Origin: Psychromarinibacter sediminicola | GTDB taxonomy: Bacteria > Pseudomonadota > Alphaproteobacteria > Rhodobacterales > Rhodobacteraceae | DNA length: 64,000 nt | NCBI RefSeq assembly: GCF_029168335.1 | Contig: NZ_JARGYC010000022.1 | Span: 1-64,000 of the forward strand | Direction: 5' to 3' | In this document: piece by piece, positions 7,982 to 15,687 of the stretch | How positions within the stretch are numbered: position 1 is the first letter of the stretch | Layout: each line of letters starts with the position of its first letter | Made by a program: the position numbers and the translations under genes | The notes under the pieces: model-generated | What the model was told of the DNA's origin: nothing | The model's input: the letters and a program-made list of their open reading frames with translations, nothing else | The model's database searches: none

Positions 7982-8439
7982 CAGCTGTCACCTTCGCTGC
8001 GCAGGATGTGGCCGGTCAGGGGATCGACCTTCAGCTCCCAGCGGCGGCCGTCCCGGGTGGCGTAGATCTCGATCTCGCCCCGCTCGCGCTCGTAGCGCGT
8101 GATCTGATAGCCTTCGGCCGCGATCATCTCGCGGATGGCCGCATCGTCCAGGCCGGCCCGGTCCGGCGCACCGCGGCGCAGCCCCGCCTGCAGGCCGATG
8201 ACCTCGCCGGTGGTCGCGTCGACCACGAGGTCGAGACGCGCGTCGTCGCGGATGGCCGTGACGTCGATCCGGTCGCCGGTGACCGTGTAGCGGGTCATCT
8301 CGTAGGCCTCGGCCGTCAGGGCGTCGGCGATGGCGCCGGCATCGGTTCCGAGCGTGGTGCCGAGGGTGGGGTCCGCGGCGGAGGCGGCGCCGGCCGTCAG
8401 GCCGAGGGCCGCGAGGGCGGCAAGTGTTCGTGTGCTCAT
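7981..8439 (-). CDS. Exported PepSY-domain protein
   Basis: A 152-residue periplasmic protein. A signal peptide (MSTRTLAALAALGLTAGAA, then SAA) is followed by two PepSY-like units: ALTAEAYEMTRYTVTGDRI with VVDATTGEVIGL, and IAAEGYQITRYERERGEIE with KVDPLTGHILR. ATG at 8439 has an excellent AAGGAG ribosome binding site; the upstream extension of the frame is not needed. PepSY proteins of this size often accompany cytochrome b561 and are thought to interact with it or inhibit proteases in the periplasm. It is the first gene of the operon with cytochrome b561 and the membrane LuxR regulator. Confidence 0.85.
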   Translation of the reverse strand: MSTRTLAALAALGLTAGAASAADPTLGTTLGTDAGAIADALTAEAYEMTRYTVTGDRIDVTAIRDDARLDLVVDATTGEVIGLQAGLRRGAPDRAGLDDAAIREMIAAEGYQITRYERERGEIEIYATRDGRRWELKVDPLTGHILRSEGDS

Positions 8440-8524
8440 CGTGGTCTCCTTGATTAACGCGCCGGGGAACGCCCGGCGGTGGTCGCAATCTGGAGACCGG
8501 GTTCGGGGCGGGGAATTGCCGCGA

Positions 8525-8548
8525 CGCTTATGGCGGCGGCCGTAAGCG
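8525..8548. promoter_or_regulatory. Inverted repeat upstream of the PepSY operon
   Basis: CGCTTA (8525-8530) and TAAGCG (8543-8548) are exact inverted repeats, with one mismatch when the arms are extended to ten bases. It sits 86 bp upstream of the PepSY start and could be an operator. A second palindrome, CGCCGGG/CCCGGCG, lies at 8460-8478. Confidence 0.3.
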
Positions 8549-8603
8549 CGTGCGTATGCCCGCATGCGCGACGGCTCTGGCCGGCCATGGTCATTCTCCG
8601 AAA

Positions 8604-8630
8604 CGAAAAGAGCGGGCCGCAGGGGCCCGC
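8604..8630 (-). terminator. Rho-independent terminator of the ctpA operon
   Basis: GAGCGGGCC (8608-8616) pairs exactly with GGCCCGCTC (8622-8630) around a five-base loop. Read on the minus strand it is followed by TTTTCGTTTC. It lies 26 bp beyond the ctpA stop codon. Confidence 0.8.
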
Positions 8631-8655
8631 TCCGTTCTGTGTCAGGCCGGGCGGA

Positions 8656-9996
8656 TCACTCCGCCGCGGCGGACATGGCCGACAGGCCGTGCAGCAGGTC
8701 GATCGCGTAGCTGAGCTGGAAGTCCTCTTCGCGCAGCTGCGCGGCTTCCTCGGCGGCGGCGCGTTCTTCCTCGATCTGGCGCTGCTCGTCCTCGCTGAGC
8801 GAGTCGTTGTCCAGTGCGCCGCGCAGGTCGGCCTCGGAGCGCAGCGGACGCGGGGTGTCCTCGTCCTCGGTCTCCTCCTCGGGGCGGGCCGGCGGCTGCT
8901 GGACCACGATGTCCGGCGACACGCCGAGCGCCTGGATCGAGCGGCCCGAGGGCGTGTAGTAGCGCGCCGTGGTCAGCCGCATCGCGCCGTCGCCCCGCAA
9001 GGGCATCACCGTCTGGACCGAGCCCTTGCCGAAGGACTTGGTGCCCACGACGATGGCGCGGCGGTGGTCCTGCAGGGCGCCGGCGACGATCTCCGAGGCC
9101 GAGGCGGAGCCGCCGTTGATCAGCACGACCATCGGCTTGCCCTCGGCCAGGTCGCCGGGCGAGGCGTTGTAGCGTTCGCCGTCCTGCGGGTCGCGGCCCC
9201 GGGTCGACACGATCTCGCCGGCTTCGAGGAAGGCGTCGGAGACCTTGATCGCCTGGGTCAGCAGGCCGCCGGGGTTGTTGCGCAGGTCGAGCACGATGCC
9301 CTCGACATTGTCCATGCCGCCCAGTTCCTCGACCGCCTCGGCCAGCCCCTCTTCGAGGTTCGGGAAGGTCTGGTCGTTGAAGGTGGTCACGCGCAGGACG
9401 ATGGTGCTGCCCTCGGTGCGGGTGCGCACGGCGGTCAGCGTGATCGTGTCGCGGATGATCGAGACGTCGAAGGGCTCGTCGGTGCCCTCGCGCACGACGG
9501 TGATGATGATCTCGGACCCGACGGGGCCGCGCATCATCTCGACCGCCTCGTCCAGGGTCAGGCCCAGGACGGATTCACCGTCGACATGGGTGATGAAATC
9601 GCCCGCCTCGATCCCGGCATTGTCGGCCGGCGTATCGTCGATCGGCGAGACGACCTTGACGAAGCCTTCCTCCTGCGTGACCTCGATGCCGAGGCCGCCG
9701 AATTCGCCGCGGGTCTGCACGCGCATGTCGGCGGCGTCCTGGGGCGAGAGGTAGCTGGAATGCGGATCGAGCGAGGTCAGCATCCCGTTGATCGCGGCTT
9801 CGATCAGCTCGGCCTCGTCGACCTCTTCCACGTATTGCGCGCGGATGCGTTCGAAGATGTCGCCGAACAGGTCGAGCTGCTCGTAGACCGATCCCTGCTT
9901 GTCGCCTTCCTGGGCGAGCAGCGGGCCGGCGATCTGGGTGGTGGCGATGACCCCTGCCAGGGTTCCGGCCACCGCGGCCATCACGAATTTCTTCAT
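8656..9996 (-). CDS. ctpA: C-terminal processing peptidase (S41 family) CtpA
   Basis: A 446-residue carboxy-terminal processing protease. An N-terminal signal/anchor helix (about 5-28) is followed by a PDZ domain (about 95-170, with GGLGIEV) and an S41 peptidase domain. The serine-lysine dyad is visible in GGSASASE (about 295-302) and SFGKGS (Lys about 324). It is exported to the periplasm, where such enzymes trim envelope proteins and peptidoglycan hydrolase systems. It follows the envC-like gene by 13 bp and gpmI upstream, the common order in Rhodobacterales, so an envelope role with the EnvC-like partner is likely. A clear terminator follows. The C-terminal tail after about 385 is acidic and low in complexity. 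Confidence 0.95.
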   Translation of the reverse strand: MKKFVMAAVAGTLAGVIATTQIAGPLLAQEGDKQGSVYEQLDLFGDIFERIRAQYVEEVDEAELIEAAINGMLTSLDPHSSYLSPQDAADMRVQTRGEFGGLGIEVTQEEGFVKVVSPIDDTPADNAGIEAGDFITHVDGESVLGLTLDEAVEMMRGPVGSEIIITVVREGTDEPFDVSIIRDTITLTAVRTRTEGSTIVLRVTTFNDQTFPNLEEGLAEAVEELGGMDNVEGIVLDLRNNPGGLLTQAIKVSDAFLEAGEIVSTRGRDPQDGERYNASPGDLAEGKPMVVLINGGSASASEIVAGALQDHRRAIVVGTKSFGKGSVQTVMPLRGDGAMRLTTARYYTPSGRSIQALGVSPDIVVQQPPARPEEETEDEDTPRPLRSEADLRGALDNDSLSEDEQRQIEEERAAAEEAAQLREEDFQLSYAIDLLHGLSAMSAAAE

Positions 9997-10009
9997 AGGG
10001 TCCTCGTCG

Positions 10010-11146
10010 TCAGTCTATGGCGAACCATTGGGCCGGATTGATCGGCTTGTCGCCTTCCCTTGCCTCTATGTAAAGCGTTTCCGTCCGGTTAGCGCCAGCG
10101 CCGTCGGCGCCGGCATCGGGAAACGCCGCTCCCTGCGGTGCCTCTCCGCCCATCAGCCCGACCGGCGCGCCGGCGGGCAGCACCTCTCCCAGTTCTCCAT
10201 ACACCTCTTCGAGGCCGGCCAACACCAGAAGATATCCACCGCCCGGCTCAAGGATCATCACGTTTCCGTAGTCGAGCAAGGGCCCGCGATAGCGGATCGT
10301 GGCGGGCCAGGGCGTGGTGACCAGCGCGCGGGGCCGGGTGGCTACCACTATGCCAGGGCGGGCGATGCCCGCGGCGTCGGCCTCTCCGGCGCGGTGCAGG
10401 ACGGTGCCGGCGACCGGCAGGGGCAGGTTGCCGCGGTCGGGGTCGAAGTCGGGCAGGGGCGCGCCGGCGTCTTCCATGTCGGTTAGGCCGGAGGCGAAGG
10501 CCTCCAGCGTCTCGGCGCTGTCGATCAGGCGGGTCAGCGCGTCGGGGTCGGCGAGCAGGCGCTTCGGCAGGTCGACGCGGTTGGAGATTGCCTGGGAGAG
10601 CGCGGTGCGGGCCTGCTGCACGCCGGCGAGGCCGTCCTGCAGGGTCTGCGCGGCGCTTTCCTGCAGGGCGCGGAGGGTGGCGATTTCCTCCAGGTCCTTG
10701 CGGAGCGTTTCCGCCTCGCGTTGCAGGGCCGGCGTCACCTGGCTGGCGATCATGCCGGAGCGGGCGGTGCCGGTGGGGCCGGCGGGGTGCAGCAGCAGGA
10801 GCGGCGCGGGCGAGGTTTCGATGGATTGCAGCACGCCGAGGAGGCGCATGACCTCCTCGCGCTTGGCCTCGAAGCGCTTGCGCAGCACCTCCTCGCGGAT
10901 GGCGGCGCGGCGCAGGCCCTCGCGGAGGGCGATCAGGCCGTTCTCGTAGGCGCGGATCGTCATGGTCAGGGCGCGGACGCGGTCGCTGGCCTGTTCGGCG
11001 GCGGCCAGCGCGTTCTGGGCGGCCTCCAGCTGGCCCGCGGCGCGGCGGGCCATGAGTTCGAGGTCGTCCTGGGCCGGGGCCGGGGTGGTGAGGAGGGCGA
11101 GCGTGAACGCCGGGATTGCGAGCGCCGATTTCCACCCGTCCCGCAC
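10010..11146 (-). CDS. EnvC-like murein hydrolase activator (degenerate M23 peptidase)
   Basis: About 378 residues from a GTG at 11146: signal peptide (WKSALAIPAFTLALL, cleaved after APA), a long coiled coil (about 30-230, rich in Ala, Glu, Arg and Leu), then a LytM/M23-like domain (LPLPVAGTVLHRAG, TPWPATIRYRGPLLDYGNV, LVLAGLEEVYGELGEVLPAG, ending NPAQWF). The zinc-binding HxxxD and HxH motifs of active M23 peptidases are not seen, as in EnvC, which activates amidases instead of cutting murein. The start is uncertain: ATG at 11209 is also possible, but the signal peptide fits GTG at 11146 and neither start has a clear ribosome binding site. A 212-bp inverted-repeat element abuts the start. 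Lies between gpmI and ctpA, probably co-transcribed with ctpA. Confidence 0.82.
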   Translation of the reverse strand: MRDGWKSALAIPAFTLALLTTPAPAQDDLELMARRAAGQLEAAQNALAAAEQASDRVRALTMTIRAYENGLIALREGLRRAAIREEVLRKRFEAKREEVMRLLGVLQSIETSPAPLLLLHPAGPTGTARSGMIASQVTPALQREAETLRKDLEEIATLRALQESAAQTLQDGLAGVQQARTALSQAISNRVDLPKRLLADPDALTRLIDSAETLEAFASGLTDMEDAGAPLPDFDPDRGNLPLPVAGTVLHRAGEADAAGIARPGIVVATRPRALVTTPWPATIRYRGPLLDYGNVMILEPGGGYLLVLAGLEEVYGELGEVLPAGAPVGLMGGEAPQGAAFPDAGADGAGANRTETLYIEAREGDKPINPAQWFAID

Positions 11147-11357
11147 GGCGGCACGCCGTGCAGCGCCGCCTCTCGGCGATTGCGGGGCAATCGCCTGTCG
11201 GCAGGGCATTTCGTTTCGAAATGCCCGAGAGACCCGCCCCCCCGGGGCGGCGCTTCTGGCGAGGACAGTACCAGGTGTCCGACCTAGATTCTTATGTCTC
11301 CGGCATCGCAAAGCTCGACCGCGCCCCGGCGGGTCGGCGCTGCACGGCGTTCCGCCG
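11146..11357. repeat. 212-bp element bounded by 23-bp inverted repeats (MITE-like)
   Basis: Arms 11146-11168 and 11335-11357 match at 22 of 23 positions. Inside are two perfect hairpins: GGCGATTGC-GGG-GCAATCGCC (11175-11195) and GGGCATTTCG-TTT-CGAAATGCCC (11204-11226), plus a GC-only palindrome near 11232-11248. It fills the gap between gpmI and envC and reaches the proposed envC start, so it probably shapes the leader of that gene. No coding capacity of its own is recognised. Confidence 0.65.
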
Positions 11358-11385
11358 AACCGTGGCAGAAAAAGGCGAAACAGCC

Positions 11386-12906
11386 TCATTCGGAGATCAG
11401 GCTTTCGCCGGTCATTTCCCCGGGCTTCTCCAGCCCCATCAGGTCCAGCACCGTCGGCGCGAGGTCCGCCAGCCGGCCGTCGCGCAGGTGGGCGCGGTCC
11501 GGGCCGCCCCAGACGATCACCGGGACGAGGTTGGTGGTGTGCGCCGTGTGCGGGCCGCCGGTCTCCGGGTCGACCATGGTCTCGCAATTGCCGTGGTCGG
11601 CGGTCACCACGATCGCGCCGCCGGCCTTGTCCAGCGCCTCCAGCGCGCGGCCGAGCCCGAGGTCGACGGTGGAACAGGCCGTCATCGCCGCCTTCAGGTC
11701 GCCGGTATGGCCCACCATGTCGGGGTTGGCGTAGTTGACGACGATCAGGTCGTAGCCCGCCTCGATGGCCCCGACGAGCTTGTCGGTGACCTCGGGCGCG
11801 CTCATCTCTGGCTGCATGTCGTAGGTGGCGACCTTGGGCGAGGGCGGCATGGCGCGGTCCTCGCCCTCGTAGGGCTCTTCCTGCCCGCCGTTGAGGAAAA
11901 AGGTCACATGCGGGTATTTCTCGGTCTCGGCCAGGCGGAACTGGGTCAGCCCGTGGCCGGAGACCCATTCGCCCAGCGTGTTGACGATTTCGCGCTTGGA
12001 GAAGGCGGTGGCCATGTAGCCGTTGTGCTTGTCGGAATACTCCACCATGCCCAGCAGCGCGGCATAGGCGGGGCGATCGCCCGCGTCGAACTCGGAAAAG
12101 CCGGGCTCGCCGATGGCGCGCAGGATCTCGCGGGCGCGGTCGGCGCGGAAGTTGATGAAGAAGACGCCGTCGCCGTCCTTGGCGCCGGAGTAGCCGTCGA
12201 TGACCGTGGGGGTGATGAACTCGTCCGTCTCGCCGCGGTCGTAGGCGGCGGCGATGGCGGCGTCGGCGCTGTCGGCGGCCTCGCCCCGGGCGCGGATCAT
12301 CGCGTCATAGGCCTTTTCCACCCGGTCCCAGCGGTTGTCGCGGTCCATCGCGAAGTAGCGGCCGGAGACGGAGGCCACGGTGACGCCGTCGGGCAGGTCG
12401 CTCACGAACTTCGCCACCTGTTCGCGCGCGGATTTCGGCGGGACGTCGCGGCCGTCGGTGATGACGTGGACGGTGACGGGCACGCCGCGGTCAGTCAGCA
12501 ACTTCGCGGCGGCGACGATGTGGTCCTGGTGCGAATGCACGCCGCCGGGCGAGGTCAGGCCGGCGAGATGCGCCGTGCCGCCCGAGGCCTTCAGCGTCTC
12601 GGCGAAATCGAGGATCGCTTCGTTGTCGAAGAACGACCCCTCCTCGATGGCCAGGTCGATCTGGCCCAGGTCCATCGCGACGACGCGGCCGGCGCCGATA
12701 TTGGTATGCCCGACCTCGGAATTGCCCATCTGCCCGGTGGGCAGGCCGACATCGGGGCCGAAGGTCGTGAGGAAGGCGTGCGGGCAGGTGGACCAGAGCC
12801 TGTCGAAGTTCGGCGTCTCGGCCAGGGCAGGGGCGTTCGCCTCGGTCTCTTCGCGATGGCCCCAGCCGTCGAGAATGCACAGAACCACGGGTTTCGGGTG
12901 CGTCAT
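11386..12906 (-). CDS. gpmI: 2,3-bisphosphoglycerate-independent phosphoglycerate mutase
   Basis: A 506-residue enzyme of glycolysis and gluconeogenesis that interconverts 3- and 2-phosphoglycerate. It belongs to the alkaline phosphatase superfamily: metal ligand Asp in CILDGWG (about 13), the phosphorylated serine in GQMGNSEVGHTN (Ser63), TDGRDVPP, and the metal-binding ADHGNCE near the C-terminus. ATG at 12906 has an AGGAG sequence upstream and matches the family start; the longer frame to 12945 is rejected. Length is normal. It is the first gene of the gpmI-envC-ctpA group, although the palindromic element between gpmI and envC could separate the transcripts. Confidence 0.97.
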   Translation of the reverse strand: MTHPKPVVLCILDGWGHREETEANAPALAETPNFDRLWSTCPHAFLTTFGPDVGLPTGQMGNSEVGHTNIGAGRVVAMDLGQIDLAIEEGSFFDNEAILDFAETLKASGGTAHLAGLTSPGGVHSHQDHIVAAAKLLTDRGVPVTVHVITDGRDVPPKSAREQVAKFVSDLPDGVTVASVSGRYFAMDRDNRWDRVEKAYDAMIRARGEAADSADAAIAAAYDRGETDEFITPTVIDGYSGAKDGDGVFFINFRADRAREILRAIGEPGFSEFDAGDRPAYAALLGMVEYSDKHNGYMATAFSKREIVNTLGEWVSGHGLTQFRLAETEKYPHVTFFLNGGQEEPYEGEDRAMPPSPKVATYDMQPEMSAPEVTDKLVGAIEAGYDLIVVNYANPDMVGHTGDLKAAMTACSTVDLGLGRALEALDKAGGAIVVTADHGNCETMVDPETGGPHTAHTTNLVPVIVWGGPDRAHLRDGRLADLAPTVLDLMGLEKPGEMTGESLISE

Positions 12907-13076
12907 GTCGCTGCTCCTGCCTGCTGCCGGATGTCTACGCCTCACGGCGGTGGGTTTGAACCCGCTTTCTTGGCGGAATGGGCCGGATCGTGCCGGCCGC
13001 GGCGCTGCGCGCGGTTTCGGGGTGCATGGCGGCGGCGTGAAAGTTAATCCTGCGGGCGGACAACGAGGGGACAGCG

Positions 13077-13679
13077 ATGCAACCGATCCGGACGGAGCGA
13101 ACCACGATAACCGCCGCGATTCCCGCCGACTCGGCCGCCCTGGCGCGGTATTCGGTGCGCAACGCCGACCACCTGTCGCCGTGGGAGCCGGAGCGGCCGG
13201 AGGGCTGGCATTCCGAATCCGCCTGGTACACGAGGCTCGTCGCGAACGCCGCAGAGGTACGGGCGGGCCGCTATCTGCCGCTGGTCGCGCGGTTGCACGA
13301 CGAGACCGAGATCGTGGCCGTCGCGAACCTGTCGAATATCGCGCGCGGGGTGTTCCAGGCCTGCAGCATCGGGTTCTCGGTGGACGCCGCGCACGAGGGG
13401 CAGGGCGTCATGCGCGAGGTGCTGGAGGCGGCGCTGGGCCATGCCTTCAGCGAGATGGGGCTGAACCGGGTGATGGCCAACCACCTGCCGGAGAACACCC
13501 GCGCGGCGGGCGTGCTGTACCGGCTGGGGTTCGAGCAGGAGGGCTATGCCCGGCGCTACCTGAAGATCGCCGGGGTGTGGCGGGACCACGTGCTGACGGC
13601 GCGCGTGGCGTCGCAGGAGGCCGCGGCGGCCGGGGCGGAGGGCGTCAGAGAGGCGGCGGCGACGGCGCGGGTGGTCTGA
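13077..13679 (+). CDS. GNAT acetyltransferase, RimJ/RimL type
   Basis: A 200-residue protein with the GNAT fold. It opens IRTERTTITAAIPADSAALA, has LSPWEPERPEGW in the early part, the acetyl-CoA loop in VDAAHEGQGVMREVLEAAL (about 103-121), and the typical ENTRAAGVLYRLGFEQEGYA stretch (about 140-159). This pattern is that of RimJ-like ribosomal-protein N-acetyltransferases, but YjcK-like enzymes of unknown substrate look the same. It ends in a low-complexity Ala-rich tail of about 25 residues. It stands alone, divergent from gpmI and convergent with rlmH, 16 bp from its stop. Confidence 0.85.
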   Translation: MQPIRTERTTITAAIPADSAALARYSVRNADHLSPWEPERPEGWHSESAWYTRLVANAAEVRAGRYLPLVARLHDETEIVAVANLSNIARGVFQACSIGFSVDAAHEGQGVMREVLEAALGHAFSEMGLNRVMANHLPENTRAAGVLYRLGFEQEGYARRYLKIAGVWRDHVLTARVASQEAAAAGAEGVREAAATARVV

Positions 13680-13695
13680 GCGGGCGTGCCCCCCG

Positions 13696-14166
13696 TCAGG
13701 CCCGGTGATACGGCGTGCCGGCGAGGATCGCGGCGGCGCGGTAGAGTTGTTCGGCGAGCATCACGCGGACCAGCATGTGCGGCCAGACCATCGCGCCGAG
13801 GCTGACGGCGATGTCGGCCTGCGCCCGCAGGGACGGGTCGAGCCCGTCGGCGCCGCCGATGGCGATGGCCGCGTCCGGCACGCCCTGGTCGCGCCAGTCG
13901 GCGAGAAGCTCGGCGAATTGCGGGGAGGTGAGGCGCTTGCCGCGCTCGTCCAGCACGGCGAGTTTCGCCCCCTTGGGCACGGCGCGGCGCAACAGATCGG
14001 CCTCGGCGGCCATGCCGCCGCCCTTGCGGTCCTCGACCTCGGTCACGCTTGCGGGGCCAAGCCCCAGGCCGCGCCCGGTCCGGTCGAACCGGGTGAGATA
14101 GTCGTCGACCAGCGCGCGTTCCGGACCGGCCCGAAGCCGGCCCACGGCGCAGATGTTCAGGCGCAT
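13696..14166 (-). CDS. rlmH: 23S rRNA (pseudouridine-1915-N3)-methyltransferase RlmH
   Basis: A 156-residue SPOUT-class methyltransferase. It starts MRLNICAVGRLRAGPE and carries the knotted SAM-binding part (LAVLDERGKRLTSPQFAELL, AIGGADGLD) and the conserved C-terminus (MLVRVMLAEQLYRAAAILAG, ending in YHRA). It methylates the pseudouridine at position 1915 of 23S rRNA in the assembled 70S ribosome. Start at 14166 overlaps the rsfS stop by one base (TGATG), so rsfS-rlmH form a coupled pair, the usual order in bacteria. Length is normal. Confidence 0.97.
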   Translation of the reverse strand: MRLNICAVGRLRAGPERALVDDYLTRFDRTGRGLGLGPASVTEVEDRKGGGMAAEADLLRRAVPKGAKLAVLDERGKRLTSPQFAELLADWRDQGVPDAAIAIGGADGLDPSLRAQADIAVSLGAMVWPHMLVRVMLAEQLYRAAAILAGTPYHRA

Positions 14167-14534
14167 CAGGCCTTGGCGACCACCGCCTCGCCCGGCGTCA
14201 TCCACATCTTTTCAAGCTGGTAGAAGTCCCGGACCTCGGGGCGGAACACGTGGACGATCACGTCGCCCGCGTCGATCAGCACCCAGTCGCCGGTGTCCTT
14301 GCCCTCGACCTTGCAGACCAGGCCGAACGTTTCCTTCAGCCGCTCGGTCAGCTTCTCGGAGATCGACGCGACCTGCCGCGACGACCGCCCCGAGGCGATC
14401 ACCATGTAATCCGCCATTTCCGATTTCCCGGTCAGGGTAATCGAAACAACGTCTTCGGCCTTGTCGTCTTCGAGAGAGGAAAGGATGCGTTCAAGCAGCT
14501 TGTCGCTTGTCGCTTGCTCCGCGAATTCGTTCAT
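14166..14534 (-). CDS. rsfS: Ribosomal silencing factor RsfS
   Basis: A 122-residue protein of the RsfS/Iojap family. Key segments are KAEDVVSITLTGKSEMADYM (about 25-44), VIASGRSSRQVASISEKL and GDWVLIDAGDVIVHVF followed by RDFYQLEKMW, all characteristic. RsfS binds ribosomal protein L14 and prevents subunit joining under nutrient limitation. The gene is coupled to rlmH. No strong Shine-Dalgarno sequence is seen at the ATG. In many genomes nadD precedes it; here the upstream neighbour is a non-coding interval and the divergent yihY gene. Confidence 0.95.
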   Translation of the reverse strand: MNEFAEQATSDKLLERILSSLEDDKAEDVVSITLTGKSEMADYMVIASGRSSRQVASISEKLTERLKETFGLVCKVEGKDTGDWVLIDAGDVIVHVFRPEVRDFYQLEKMWMTPGEAVVAKA

Positions 14535-14583
14535 CGGAGCACCGCTAACGGCCCGTGGATCAGCCGTCGTTGCCGTGTAAGAC

Positions 14584-14596
14584 AGGACATTGTCCT
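14584..14596. promoter_or_regulatory. Palindrome upstream of rsfS
   Basis: AGGACA-T-TGTCCT is a perfect 13-bp palindrome 50 bp upstream of the rsfS start, in the 262-bp gap between the divergent rsfS and yihY genes. It could be a protein binding site. Nothing else recognisable is in this gap. Confidence 0.35.
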
Positions 14597-14796
14597 CCTT
14601 CGTTGCGCGCCGCCATCGGCCCCGGCGCCGGGCATGGGTTCAGGCTAGCACCGCCGGCGCGCATTCTCAATCGCTGCGGGGGGCCGGTTGCCGCGCTGGG
14701 CTGGAAATCGCACAGCTTTGCGGCAAATAGGTGACCCGGGGATAACAAACAAGGGTGACCGCTCGACAGAATCGGCGCGGGCGGCAAGGAAGAGGC

Positions 14797-15687
14797 ATGG
14801 ATTTCCGGCGTATTCTCAAACCGTTGATCCCGGTCTGGCGGATCGCCAACGGGGTGTCCGACGCGATCACCGAGCGCAATCTGGACCTGATCGCGGCCGG
14901 CGTGGCGTTCTATGCCATGTTCGCGATCTTTCCGGCCGTGGCGGCGATCATCGCGCTGTGGGGCTTTCTGGCCGATCCGGAAGTGGTGGAGGAGCAACTG
15001 GGAATGCTGCGCGCCTTCGTGCCGGATGACGGGTTCTCGGTGCTCAAGCGCCAGGTCGACCGGCTGATCCGCACCAACGAGAGCACGCTGGGCTGGGCGA
15101 CGCTGATCTCGACCGGCGTGGCGCTGTGGTCGACGCGGGCCGGGGTAGGGGCGCTGACGCGGGGGCTGAACGCGGCCTATGGCACGATTCCGCGTTACGG
15201 CTTCTGGGGCATCGCCTGGTCGGTCTTCATGACCGGGGCGCTGGTGCTGGTGGCGCTTCTGGCGCTGGCCAGCGTCGTCGTGCTGCCGGTCCTTCTGAAC
15301 ATCTTTCCGCTGGGGCGGTTCACCGAAGCGGCGCTGACCGTGGCGCAATGGACGCTGACCGGCGGGGTCACGCTGGGCACGCTGGGGCTGCTCTATCGCT
15401 ACGCGCCGAACCATCGCGGGCGGCGGCCGCGCTGGCTGAGCCTCGGCGCGGTCCTGGCGCTGGTGATCTGGGCCGTCGCGTCGGTGGCGTTCTCGTTCTA
15501 CATGGCCAACTGGGGCAGCTACAACGAGGTCTACGGCTCGATCGGGGCGATCATCGCGCTCTTGATGTGGTTTTTCATCTCGGCGCTGTCGATCCTGCTG
15601 GGCGCCGCCGTGAACGCCGAGTTCGACGAACGGTATCCGCGCGAGCGGCCGAAGCGGTTCAGTCGGCAGCCTCCGCCCGAGTCGTGA
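14797..15687 (+). CDS. YihY/BrkB family inner-membrane protein
   Basis: A 296-residue membrane protein with about six helices. Family features are the first helix LIAAGVAFYAMFAIFPAVAA (about 32-51), STRAGVGALTRGLNAAYG (about 112-129) and the final helix pair LLMWFFISALSILLGAAVNA followed by an acidic, Pro/Arg-rich tail. YihY (formerly annotated RNase BN) is a conserved envelope protein without a settled function; the ribonuclease label is wrong. ATG at 14797 has a GGAAGAGG sequence just upstream. Its 3' end overlaps the convergent mscS-like gene by 29 bp. Confidence 0.9.
   Translation: MDFRRILKPLIPVWRIANGVSDAITERNLDLIAAGVAFYAMFAIFPAVAAIIALWGFLADPEVVEEQLGMLRAFVPDDGFSVLKRQVDRLIRTNESTLGWATLISTGVALWSTRAGVGALTRGLNAAYGTIPRYGFWGIAWSVFMTGALVLVALLALASVVVLPVLLNIFPLGRFTEAALTVAQWTLTGGVTLGTLGLLYRYAPNHRGRRPRWLSLGAVLALVIWAVASVAFSFYMANWGSYNEVYGSIGAIIALLMWFFISALSILLGAAVNAEFDERYPRERPKRFSRQPPPES

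Noticed and set aside
10010-11146. Active M23 zinc endopeptidase.
   Set aside because: The HxxxD and HxH zinc ligands are not seen, so an EnvC-like activator is the better call.
14797-15687. Ribonuclease BN.
   Set aside because: This was a historic misannotation of the YihY family; the sequence is a plain multi-helix membrane protein.
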